A stretch of 7,406 nucleotides of DNA from Solobacterium sp. (GTDB taxonomy: Bacteria > Bacillota_I > Bacilli_A > Erysipelotrichales > Erysipelotrichaceae), in NCBI GenBank assembly GCA_017514645.1, contig JAFWJP010000191.1, positions 1 through 7,406 on the forward strand, read 5' to 3'. A model generated the notes under the pieces. It saw only the letters and a list, made by a program, of their open reading frames with translations, did not search any database and was not told the origin of the DNA. Positions 1 through 5,398 of the stretch are shown one piece after another. The position numbers and the translations under genes were made by a program. Each line of letters starts with the position of its first letter. Position 1 is the first letter of the stretch.

Positions 1-372
1 GTTTCCAACCAGTGCAAAACGCAGGACAGTTCCTTCCGGAAGTGCTGTACCTGTTCCTTTGGGGTGGAACTTTCCCCCCTCTCCAAGACCTGGATGATCC
101 GCCGGTTTCTTAACCTTCGGTTGATCTGTACTGTCTTCTGCTGCATGGATGCCGTCGATACCGATCTCTGCAGCATCCGCAAGGCGCAGTGTCAGGCTGT
201 AACCATGCAGCCGTACCTCAACAGGATCGTTCAGCGGCGCATATTTCACCATTGTCACTTCTGTACCGGGAATCAGGCCCATGTCCAGAAAGTGCTGCCG
301 CAGCGCTCCTTCACCACCGACTTCCGTAACGGTCGCCGTTTCACCGATCTTGAGATCTTTCAATGTCCTCAT
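1..372 (-). CDS. feoB: Ferrous iron transport protein, FeoA-FeoB fusion (5' part only)
   Basis: The first 124 residues of a longer protein are visible; the gene continues past the left edge. Residues 3 to about 75 form an FeoA-type SH3-like domain, with the family signature DMGLIPGTEV at 30-39 and a VEVRLHGYSLTLR strand pair at 51-63. A polar linker (about 76-112) follows, then LRFALVGN at 117-124, the start of the FeoB G-protein domain, cut just inside the G1 loop. FeoB is the inner-membrane GTP-dependent Fe(II) permease and FeoA its cytosolic partner; fused versions are known. The ATG at 372 has a GGAG about 7 nt upstream and begins exactly where FeoA homology begins. It lies 91 nt downstream of the MarR gene on the same strand, so the two are probably co-transcribed. 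The fusion rests on the open frame and the G1 start; the FeoB body is not seen. Confidence 0.88.
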   Translation of the reverse strand, partial: MRTLKDLKIGETATVTEVGGEGALRQHFLDMGLIPGTEVTMVKYAPLNDPVEVRLHGYSLTLRLADAAEIGIDGIHAAEDSTDQPKVKKPADHPGLGEGGKFHPKGTGTALPEGTVLRFALVGN

Positions 373-434
373 GATTTATCTCCGATTCATTTCCATCAAA
401 AATTATCAGCGGAAATATTCTGTTCAAAATGAAT

Positions 435-456
435 GCCTGATACCGAAGCACCAGGC
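435..456 (-). promoter_or_regulatory. Intercistronic hairpin with UUCG tetraloop between marR and feoAB
   Basis: On the minus strand a 9-bp stem (GCCTGGTGC / GTATCAGGC, two G-U pairs) closes a TTCG loop with the stabilising C-G closing pair. It starts 8 nt after the marR stop. The following bases (ATTCATTTT) are only moderately T-rich, so it may be a leaky terminator or an mRNA processing/stability element that sets the marR:feoAB ratio rather than a full stop. Confidence 0.55.
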
Positions 457-463
457 TGATCTT

Positions 464-868
464 CTACTGTTTGATATAACGTTTCAGAATCTCCAGAAGT
501 CTCTGACCATCTTCCTGTCCGAGAATGCCGAACAGTTCCCGGCCTTCTTCAAGCATCTGTTTCTTTACTTCTTCCGCATATGCCATTCCCGCCTTGGTGG
601 GGGAAATATGCATCTTCCGAAGATCCGTGCTGTCTGTACGCCGTTCAATATAACCGCGTGCCTCCAGCCCTTTAACGATATTCGCAACCCGGCCGGGTGT
701 CAATCCGAAACGGGCAATGATATCGGTTGCGTACACACTTGTCTTCTGTGCACAAAGCCATGTAATGACACCGGCTTCACCGCCGGGTGTAAACAGATTT
801 GTGAAACGCGTGATCCGCTCCGGATACCGGATCTTCAGATCAACGAACTCTTCCACTGATTTGTCCAC
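464..868 (-). CDS. MarR-family winged-helix transcriptional regulator
   Basis: This 134-residue protein has the length and layout of MarR regulators. An N-terminal dimerisation helix comes first. The HTH spans about residues 45-72 (DIIARFGLTPGRVANIVKGL), and the beta-wing about 73-92 carries the family's D-x-x-D-x-R-K pattern followed by an xSPTKAG turn. C-terminal dimer helices end at residue 134. The start is GTG: GGAGG lies 9 nt upstream, and the nearby ATG at 875 is out of frame. It precedes feoAB on the same strand and has a dyad inside its own promoter, which suggests autoregulation and control of ferrous iron uptake. No metal-ligand cluster of the DtxR or Fur type is visible, so the sensed signal is unknown. 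Family assignment is firm; the iron role is inferred from position only. Confidence 0.9.
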   Translation of the reverse strand: MDKSVEEFVDLKIRYPERITRFTNLFTPGGEAGVITWLCAQKTSVYATDIIARFGLTPGRVANIVKGLEARGYIERRTDSTDLRKMHISPTKAGMAYAEEVKKQMLEEGRELFGILGQEDGQRLLEILKRYIKQ

Positions 869-892
869 GCTGCATCGCCTCCGTTGTTTGAA

Positions 893-906
893 TTAGTATA
901 AACTAA
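893..906. promoter_or_regulatory. Short dyad over the marR -10
   Basis: TTAGTATAAACTAA has 5-bp arms (TTAGT/ACTAA) around ATAA and covers the minus-strand -10 hexamer TATACT. It could be a repressor half-site arrangement, but it partly overlaps the better supported 17-bp operator copy at 904-920 and may be a by-product of the AT-rich promoter. Confidence 0.35.
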
Positions 907-924
907 CAATGTGTTTGTCGTCTA
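895..924 (-). promoter_or_regulatory. Promoter of marR-feoAB
   Basis: On the minus strand a -10 TATACT (900-895) and a -35-like TAGACG (924-919, four of six consensus bases) are separated by 18 bp. Initiation near 888 would give a leader of about 20 nt carrying the GGAGG site of marR. The operator-like dyad at 904-920 fills the spacer, as expected for repression by a dimeric regulator. Confidence 0.55.
904..920. promoter_or_regulatory. Putative operator, copy B (marR promoter spacer)
   Basis: TAACAATGTGTTTGTCG matches the perfect dyad at 952-968 at 13 of 17 positions and keeps ACAATGT in the left half and TTGTC in the right. It sits between the -10 and -35 elements of the marR-feoAB promoter. 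The likely binder is the adjacent MarR protein, which is an inference. Confidence 0.5.
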
Positions 925-951
925 TAACTCATTTGCATTCCTACGATTTTT

Positions 952-968
952 TGACAATGTTATTGTCA
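952..968. promoter_or_regulatory. Putative operator, copy A (perfect 17-bp dyad)
   Basis: TGACAATGTTATTGTCA has perfect 7-bp arms (TGACAAT/ATTGTCA) around GTT. Its right arm contains TTGTCA, the -35 of the tRNA promoter. A related copy lies 48 bp to the left in the marR promoter. No T-run follows on either strand, so a terminator is unlikely and a protein-binding site is preferred. Confidence 0.55.
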
Positions 969-991
969 GAACGGAATTTGTGTGCTAATAT
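963..991 (+). promoter_or_regulatory. Promoter of the tRNA pair
   Basis: TTGTCA (963-968) and TAATAT (986-991) are 17 bp apart, which places initiation near 998, a few bases before the first tRNA at 1005. A short leader of this kind is normal for tRNA operons. The -35 lies within the dyad at 952-968. Confidence 0.5.
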
Positions 992-1004
992 CAGATAGCT
1001 TGAT

Positions 1005-1081
1005 GGCGTGTTGGTGAAGCGGCTTAACACACCACCCTTTCACGGCGGCATTCACGGGTTCGAATCCCGTACACGTCACCA
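1005..1081 (+). tRNA. tRNA-Glu (anticodon UUC), CCA encoded
   Basis: The cloverleaf is complete. The acceptor stem GGCGTGT (1005-1011) pairs with ACACGTC (1071-1077) with one G-U pair. The D-stem is GTG/CAC (1014-1016, 1028-1030). The anticodon loop CTTTCAC (1037-1043) carries TTC at 1039-1041. The T-arm has ACGGG/CCCGT arms and a TTCGAAT loop. Discriminator A1078 is followed by CCA at 1079-1081. The anticodon arm closely resembles the usual bacterial CCGCC-CTTTCAC-GGCGG of tRNA-Glu, but A1034 sits opposite C1046 (an A-C mismatch at 29-41) where G-C is usual. It is co-transcribed with the next tRNA, 6 nt downstream. Confidence 0.95.
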
Positions 1082-1087
1082 TAGTGC

Positions 1088-1161
1088 AGGGGTGTCGTAC
1101 AATGGCAGTACATCGGTCTCCGAAACCGCTGATGGGAGTTCGATTCTCTCCACCCCTGCCA
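1088..1161 (+). tRNA. tRNA with anticodon CCG (reads CGG, probably Arg) on a tRNA-Trp-like body
   Basis: This is a 74-nt cloverleaf. The acceptor AGGGGTG (1088-1094) pairs with CACCCCT, followed by G73 and CCA (1159-1161). The D-stem is GTAC/GTAC with an AATGGCA loop. The anticodon stem is TCGGT/ACCGC, with a T-C mismatch at the first pair, around the loop CTCCGAA (1118-1124), giving anticodon CCG at 1120-1122. The T-arm is GGGAG/CTCTC with TTCGATT. The A1-U72 pair, G73 and the CTCC-AA loop resemble Firmicutes tRNA-Trp with only A36 changed to G. CGG codons in this window fall at conserved arginines, so I call it tRNA-Arg. Charging with Trp cannot be excluded from the gene alone. A run of seven T follows the CCA (1162-1168). 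Confidence 0.85.
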
Positions 1162-1218
1162 TTTTTTTATTTTCTCCTGTTTGTTGTATCATAGAATTGC
1201 ATATGAAGGAGGACGATC

Positions 1219-1581
1219 ATGGCAGAAAGAACACTGACCTGGACATTGAACAAGAAAACAAAGAGTCCGCTGGAGATCAAGGAGATCCTCCCTGCCGGAG
1301 AAAAACCTATCAGCGCCTATCTGATGCAGAACGGATATGTCTGCCTGACAGACAAACGGATCATCATCATTGACAAGACGGGGGCTGCCGGAATGAAAAC
1401 ATCCTTGTTCTCCCTGCCCTACCGTTCCCTGGACTACTGGACATGTTCCGCCGGGGAATCTCTGATTTCCGTCTACAGTGAACTGATCCTGCACTCCCAG
1501 ACAATAACGGTCAAGTTCAACATCCACAAGACCTGCGATACCGACGAGATCAACCGGATCCTCGCCCTCTATACGAACTGA
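1219..1581 (+). CDS. Bacterial PH-domain protein (bPH_1 / DUF1696, YozO-like)
   Basis: This 120-residue cytosolic protein has no signal or membrane segment. Essentially the whole chain matches the bPH_1 pattern: a GEKP..AYLMQNGYVCLTDKR stretch at about 27-47, the IIIIDKTGAAGMKT turn at 48-61, SLPYRSLDYW at 65-74, then alternating strands and a C-terminal helix ending LALYTN. Proteins of this family are small beta-barrels of unknown biochemical role, usually annotated only as PH-domain-containing. The ATG has AGGAGG 7 nt upstream. A weak -10-like TAGAAT (1192-1197) without a clear -35 lies just before it; read-through from the tRNA operon is also possible. It stops 4 nt before rarA, so the two genes form a translationally close pair. 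Confidence 0.8.
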   Translation: MAERTLTWTLNKKTKSPLEIKEILPAGEKPISAYLMQNGYVCLTDKRIIIIDKTGAAGMKTSLFSLPYRSLDYWTCSAGESLISVYSELILHSQTITVKFNIHKTCDTDEINRILALYTN

Positions 1582-1585
1582 GATC

Positions 1586-2911
1586 ATGTACCAGGAAACA
1601 CTTTTCGAACAATACGGTACGGATGCACCGCTGGCCGACCGCATGCGCCCGGTTACGCTTGATGATTACGCCGGACAGGAACACCTCGTCGGCGAAGGAC
1701 GGATCCTGCGCACAATGATCGAGCGTGACGAAGTCCAGTCGATGATCTTCTGGGGGCCTCCCGGAGTCGGAAAGACTACACTGGCAAGAATCATCGCCAA
1801 TTCCACGGATTCACGGTTCGTGACGTTTTCTGCTGTCACCAGCGGCATCAAGGAGATCAAGGCGGTCATGAACGAAGCGGAGCAGCACAGACAGCTCGGC
1901 GGAAGGACCATTGTCTTCATCGATGAGATCCATCGTTTCAACAAAGCCCAGCAGGATGCATTCCTGCCGTATGTCGAGAAAGGATCGATCGTCATGATCG
2001 GAGCCACAACGGAGAATCCCTCCTTCGAGATCAACTCAGCTCTGCTCTCCCGCTGCAAAGTCTTCGTTCTCTACGCCCTTGATACAAATGATCTGGTTGC
2101 TCTGGAGAAGCGGGCACTGACCGATCCCCGTGGTTTCCCTGACCGGCAGATTGAAGCCGATGACAAAGCCCTTACCGCCATCGCCGTATACGCCAACGGC
2201 GATGCCCGTGTCGCTTTGAATACCCTCGAGATGTGCGTACTGAGCTCAGAAAAGGACGGACAGTCCGTTCTGAGCGAAGATGTCCTGAAGCAGGTACTCA
2301 GTGACAAGAGCCTGCTGTATGACAAAAACGGTGAGGAGCACTACAACATCATCTCTGCGCTGCACAAGTCGATGCGCAACAGTGATGCGGATGCGGCAGT
2401 CTACTGGCTGGCAAGAATGCTGGAAGCCGGAGAAGATCCGCTCTATATTGCCAGACGTATCGTACGCTTTGCGTCAGAGGATATCGGAATGGCAGATTCC
2501 CGGGCGCTTGGTATCGCGGTCGATGCCTATCAGGCGTGCCACTTCATCGGCATGCCGGAATGCACCGTACATCTGACCCATGCCGTTGTGTTCTGCGCAC
2601 TGGCACCGAAATCCAATTCCCTGTACATGGCCTATACCAAAGCCGCGAAGGACGCAAAGAACACCATCAGTGAACCGGTACCGCTGCAGATCAGGAACGC
2701 GCCGACGAAGCTGATGGATGAACTCGGCTATGGAAAAGGTTATCAGTACGCGCATGATTTTGAAGGTCATATCACACCCATGGACTGTCTGCCCGAGTCA
2801 TTGATCGGGACGCATTACTATGAGCCTTCCGATCAGGGAGTCGAAAAACGGGTCAAGGAACACAAAGAAGCCATTGAAGCCTGGAAAAAAGCCCATAGAA
2901 ACAAGCAGTGA
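1586..2911 (+). CDS. rarA: Replication-associated recombination protein A (AAA+ ATPase)
   Basis: RarA (MgsA/YcaJ) is a tetrameric AAA+ ATPase related to clamp loaders. It binds SSB and single-stranded ends and acts at stalled replication forks. The 441 residues match the usual full length. Walker A GPPGVGKT is at 57-64, Walker B IVFIDEIH at 109-116 followed by the RarA-typical RFNKAQQDA, sensor 1 GATTENPSF at 139-147, and the arginine-finger segment SALLSRC at 151-157. The C-terminal MgsA region includes ARRIVRFASEDIG at about 289-301, a conserved DSRAL segment near 303-307, and LAPKSNSLYMAY near 345. The ATG lies 4 nt after the PH-domain gene; only a weak GAG precedes it, so translational coupling is likely. 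The last codons and the stop form the left arm of its terminator. Confidence 0.97.
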   Translation: MYQETLFEQYGTDAPLADRMRPVTLDDYAGQEHLVGEGRILRTMIERDEVQSMIFWGPPGVGKTTLARIIANSTDSRFVTFSAVTSGIKEIKAVMNEAEQHRQLGGRTIVFIDEIHRFNKAQQDAFLPYVEKGSIVMIGATTENPSFEINSALLSRCKVFVLYALDTNDLVALEKRALTDPRGFPDRQIEADDKALTAIAVYANGDARVALNTLEMCVLSSEKDGQSVLSEDVLKQVLSDKSLLYDKNGEEHYNIISALHKSMRNSDADAAVYWLARMLEAGEDPLYIARRIVRFASEDIGMADSRALGIAVDAYQACHFIGMPECTVHLTHAVVFCALAPKSNSLYMAYTKAAKDAKNTISEPVPLQIRNAPTKLMDELGYGKGYQYAHDFEGHITPMDCLPESLIGTHYYEPSDQGVEKRVKEHKEAIEAWKKAHRNKQ

Positions 2912-2928
2912 ATATCACTGCTTTTTTT
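2903..2928 (+). terminator. Rho-independent terminator of rarA
   Basis: AGCAGTGA (2904-2911) and TCACTGCT (2915-2922) form a perfect 8-bp stem around ATA, extended by an A-T pair and followed by T2922-T2928. The left arm includes the last codons and the TGA stop (2909-2911) of rarA, so the terminator is embedded in the coding sequence. Confidence 0.9.
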
Positions 2929-2965
2929 CGGAACAACTGCCGTCCTTCTCTTTATCCACCGACAG

Positions 2966-2993
2966 AAAAAGGACGCCGTCACCGGTGTCCTTT
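2966..2993 (-). terminator. Rho-independent terminator of the NusG_II/Gx-transporter operon
   Basis: On the minus strand AAAGGACACC and GGCGTCCTTT form a 10-bp stem with one A-C mismatch around GGTGAC, followed by TTTTT. It lies about 26 nt after the Gx-transporter stop at 3020. The convergent rarA terminator is 38 bp away, so the two operons end tail to tail. Confidence 0.75.
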
Positions 2994-3019
2994 GCTGTAC
3001 TTCTGGGGATGGTTGATTT

Positions 3020-3511
3020 CTACAGACGGATCCGTTTCAGCGCTCTTTCAGCCACGATTCCCGTCAGTATACCCATCGGTACGGAACCCAGCAGCAGATA
3101 CGGCAGGATCGCCGCAATCGCCGGCTGATGATAAAACAGTGCGACAACGATGACCTGGCCGACGGAGTGGCATACAGCAGAGATGACGGAACTGAATACC
3201 ACGGAAGAATGCGCACGGGTGGTGAGGATCAGCGAAACACTCGAGAGGAAGACCCCTCCCATACTGATCCAGAACGTACTGCCGAAGATCAGCCCTCTCA
3301 GCATCATTCCGACGAAGACGCGCATCATGTTCACGACCCACATTGCCCGGATACCGAGCAGACGTACGGTGATCAAAGCCATAATATTGGCCAGACCGAC
3401 ACGGATCCCGTACGCGAACGAACCGATGTACGTGGATTCGATCATGCTTAGAATGATTGCCATCGCTGACAGCAGCGCCAGATATACAAAACGCTTTGTA
3501 TCAGTCCGCAT
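3020..3511 (-). CDS. Gx transporter family membrane protein (Hpre_diP_synt_I, EetB-like)
   Basis: This 163-residue integral membrane protein has about five or six hydrophobic segments. Family marks are AYGIRVGLANIMALI at about 33-47 (the conserved klGLAN), an MLRGLIFG segment at 70-77, and CHSVGQVI at 114-121, corresponding to the usual H-N-x-G-Q. It resembles the substrate-binding S components of ECF transporters; the old name 'heptaprenyl diphosphate synthase component I' reflects gene neighbourhood, not an enzyme activity. I chose ATG 3511 because GGTGGAG precedes it and the hydrophobic core starts at once. An in-frame upstream ATG at 3595 would add 28 charged residues inside the preceding gene. 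The start overlaps the end of the NusG_II gene by 11 nt, implying coupling. The substrate is unknown. EetB of Listeria is, to my recollection, a member of this family. Confidence 0.85.
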   Translation of the reverse strand: MRTDTKRFVYLALLSAMAIILSMIESTYIGSFAYGIRVGLANIMALITVRLLGIRAMWVVNMMRVFVGMMLRGLIFGSTFWISMGGVFLSSVSLILTTRAHSSVVFSSVISAVCHSVGQVIVVALFYHQPAIAAILPYLLLGSVPMGILTGIVAERALKRIRL

Positions 3512-3842
3512 ATGACTCCACCATGATGATGATCCCGTTCGGTACACAGGTGATCGGATCCAGATCCTCCGGTGTCTTTCTTCCCATCTTTTCACAGATG
3601 TGATTCGGGCATTCGACTTCCCTGACCTGCCAGCCTCCGTCCTTCACTTCAACGACCATATGACCGTAATTGCCGTCCATCTCGATCACCTGGTCTTCCG
3701 AAGGATCAAAGGATGTATACAGTTCGTCATTCAGATAGATACCGACACGGACCGAAGGAGTACTCTTCCGTCTCAAAAACAGGACTGCGCACAAACACAG
3801 AACAATCAGAAGAATTACGGTCCAGCGCTCGTATTTTTTCAT
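3501..3842 (-). CDS. NusG domain II-containing membrane protein (EetA-like)
   Basis: This 113-residue protein has a single N-terminal membrane anchor (about 7-23, WTVILLIVLCLCAVLFL) and an extracytoplasmic NusG_II domain (about 29-110). The diagnostic cysteines are present: C78-P-N-H-I-C83 and C99-V-P-N in the ITCVPNGIIIMVE strand. Despite the domain name it is not a transcription factor. The family is membrane bound and usually sits beside Gx-transporter genes, exactly as here, and EetA of Listeria's electron transfer locus is recalled to be one. I chose ATG 3842, which begins just before the anchor. An upstream in-frame ATG at 3899 would cross the divergent promoter region and lacks a ribosome binding site. 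ATG 3842 also has no Shine-Dalgarno and lies 7 nt after a -10 element, so the message may be leaderless. Confidence 0.83.
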   Translation of the reverse strand: MKKYERWTVILLIVLCLCAVLFLRRKSTPSVRVGIYLNDELYTSFDPSEDQVIEMDGNYGHMVVEVKDGGWQVREVECPNHICEKMGRKTPEDLDPITCVPNGIIIMVESYAD

Positions 3843-3849
3843 ATTTTTC

Positions 3850-3858
3850 AGTATAACA
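3850..3858 (-). promoter_or_regulatory. Extended -10 promoter of the NusG_II/Gx operon
   Basis: On the minus strand TGT-TATACT (3858-3850) forms an extended -10 with no good -35 upstream. Seven bases separate it from the ATG at 3842, so transcription would begin at or within about 2 nt of the start codon. Confidence 0.5.
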
Positions 3859-3882
3859 CGATTCTTAAGTGCCCTGACGGAA

Positions 3883-3891
3883 TGGTATAAT
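3883..3891 (+). promoter_or_regulatory. Extended -10 promoter of the NAD(P)HX repair gene
   Basis: TGG-TATAAT (3883-3891) is a consensus extended -10. Only a poor -35 (TTCTTA at 3862-3867) is visible. Initiation near 3898 would give a leader of about 35 nt ending in the AGAGGA site before ATG 3933. It is divergent from the promoter at 3850-3858, the two -10 hexamers being 30 bp apart. Confidence 0.65.
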
Positions 3892-3932
3892 TGAAGCATT
3901 CAGATGCATATCTGCTCACAAGAGGAACACTT

Positions 3933-5372
3933 ATGATCATCAGGTCCGAAGAAATGAAAACAATGGAATACAACGATCCCCGCAGTGCCCGGGAACTGAT
4001 GGAACTGGCCGGCACCCGGTGTGCGGAGATCCTGCAGGCAATGGACGGTGCAGATCATGCGATCGTACTGTGCGGCAAAGGCAACAACGGCGGTGATGGC
4101 TTTGTGATCGCCCGGATCCTGCAGGCGGCGGTCTGTCTCATGGAAGGCTATCCCAGGACGGAAGAAGCCAGACAGGCAAGAAAGCAGTTCAACGGAACAG
4201 AGTTCCGTCTGTCCTCCCTTCCGGAGCACCTTGAATCCTGTTCTCTGATCGTAGACTGCGTCTACGGATACGGCTTCCACGGCAGTCTGCCGCGGAAGAT
4301 TGCCGACGCATTCACGATGATCGAAGAAAGAGGTATTCCGGTCGTTTCCGTGGATATCAACAGTGGGTGCGAAGCAGACTGTCTGAAACGCGACCCGCAG
4401 GCCATTCATTCCTGCCTGACGCTGGCGCTTGGATATCCGAAACCGTTCCACGCTCTGCGCAAAGAACACGGAATGTTCCGGGAAACACGTACCGTAGGGC
4501 TGGACCTTGCTGCTCCGCAAGATCCGTGCTTTATGGAAATGAATGAAGCACTGTTCCGGCAGAAACTCCCTGAAAAAGCAGAAAATGCATATAAGGGAAC
4601 ATTCGGCAAGACCCTCCTGATCGGAGGATCTTACGGTATGGCCGGCGCTCTGGGACTGAATATCATCGGAGCGCGCACGGTAGGTTCATCCTATCTGGAA
4701 GCTGTTACAGATGCGGCAGTCTGGCAGGTCCTGGCACCCCGCTTCCTGAGCACGGTATTCCATCCCGTCAATGAACACACACCGGAAAACGACTATGTTT
4801 CCTGGATCAGAAACGCATCGGGCATCGGCTTCGGAAGCGGGGCAGTTCATCTGCATGCCAAGGAACAGATCCTGCACCTGATCCTCCGGAACGCCCAATG
4901 CCCTGCGGTCATCGATGCAGAAGGACTCAGGCTTCTGGCCGGGAATACATTCCTGCTGAATTTCAGACATGGTCCGCTGATCCTGACACCGCATATCGGA
5001 GAGTTCTGCGGACTGGAGAACACACCGGAAGAAGAAGTCCGGGAGGATCCTCTGTCTCATGCTGAGGCATTTGCAGAACGCAGCAGCAGTATAGTTGTAC
5101 TGAAAGGAGCCAATACGATCGTTACGGACGGAAAGCGCTGCTATATCAACGATACGGGCAATCCTGCCCTTGCCCAGGCCGGCAGCGGCGATCTGCTCAC
5201 CGGTATCATCACCGGTCTGATCCCGTTTGTGAAAGATCCGTTCCTCTGCGCAGTCATGGGTGTCTGGTTCCACGGTCATCTGGCTGACCTTGCTGTGAAA
5301 GACCATCCTGCCCGCAACCTTGATCTGCCGGTCCTTTCCGAGTATGCAGAGCGTTTCTTTCAGGACTCCTGA
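3933..5372 (+). CDS. nnr: Bifunctional NAD(P)H-hydrate repair enzyme (epimerase + ADP-dependent dehydratase)
   Basis: This 479-residue enzyme repairs NADHX/NADPHX, hydrated coenzymes produced by heat or by GAPDH side reaction. Its N-terminal YjeF_N domain epimerises R and S forms; its C-terminal ribokinase-like domain dehydrates S-NAD(P)HX using ADP. Visible marks are GKGNNGGDGFVIAR at 48-61, DCVYGYGFHG at 108-117 and VDINSG at 140-145 in the epimerase. In the dehydratase they are the KTLLIGGSYGMAGA start near 226-239, TPHIGEF at 352-358, VLKGANTIV at 389-397 and GSGDLLTGII at 417-426 with the catalytic Asp420. The loop after Arg61 is shorter than usual, without the typical Gly-x-x-Val stretch. 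ATG 3933 is chosen over 3891: AGAGGA lies 6 nt upstream, and 3891 falls inside the -10 element. It is probably co-transcribed with the two following genes. Confidence 0.95.
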   Translation: MIIRSEEMKTMEYNDPRSARELMELAGTRCAEILQAMDGADHAIVLCGKGNNGGDGFVIARILQAAVCLMEGYPRTEEARQARKQFNGTEFRLSSLPEHLESCSLIVDCVYGYGFHGSLPRKIADAFTMIEERGIPVVSVDINSGCEADCLKRDPQAIHSCLTLALGYPKPFHALRKEHGMFRETRTVGLDLAAPQDPCFMEMNEALFRQKLPEKAENAYKGTFGKTLLIGGSYGMAGALGLNIIGARTVGSSYLEAVTDAAVWQVLAPRFLSTVFHPVNEHTPENDYVSWIRNASGIGFGSGAVHLHAKEQILHLILRNAQCPAVIDAEGLRLLAGNTFLLNFRHGPLILTPHIGEFCGLENTPEEEVREDPLSHAEAFAERSSSIVVLKGANTIVTDGKRCYINDTGNPALAQAGSGDLLTGIITGLIPFVKDPFLCAVMGVWFHGHLADLAVKDHPARNLDLPVLSEYAERFFQDS

Positions 5373-5381
5373 TGATATAAT
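5373..5381 (+). promoter_or_regulatory. Extended -10 promoter before the CPBP-like gene
   Basis: TGA-TATAAT (5373-5381) directly follows the stop codon of the repair enzyme (5370-5372). No -35 match is obvious. Initiation near 5388 would leave about 11 nt before ATG 5399, too short and without a Shine-Dalgarno. Distal genes may therefore have their own promoter as well as read-through. Confidence 0.5.
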
Positions 5382-5398
5382 AGTAAGTACAGATTATT

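Noticed and set aside
281..859. A 192-codon plus-strand open frame
   Set aside because: It is antisense to feoAB and marR, which have strong family matches, and its translation is low-quality Cys/Phe/Ile-rich sequence.
952..968. The perfect dyad as a transcription terminator
   Set aside because: No T-run follows the stem on the plus strand, and on the minus strand an A-rich stretch follows; it overlaps a promoter instead.
1088..1161. CGG reassigned from Arg to Trp in this organism
   Set aside because: CGG appears many times in this window, including at conserved arginines of Nnr, RarA and FeoA, and Trp positions use TGG.
3511..3595. Longer N-terminus for the Gx-transporter protein
   Set aside because: The extra 28 residues are charged, overlap the upstream NusG_II gene deeply and do not belong to the family; ATG 3511 has a good site.
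3891..3933. Longer N-terminus for the Nnr protein starting at ATG 3891
   Set aside because: The ATG lies inside or at the -10 element, has no ribosome binding site, and the added residues precede the conserved start of YjeF_N; ATG 3933 has AGAGGA.
4686..5306. A 206-codon minus-strand open frame
   Set aside because: It lies wholly antisense to the Nnr dehydratase domain and shows no recognisable motif.
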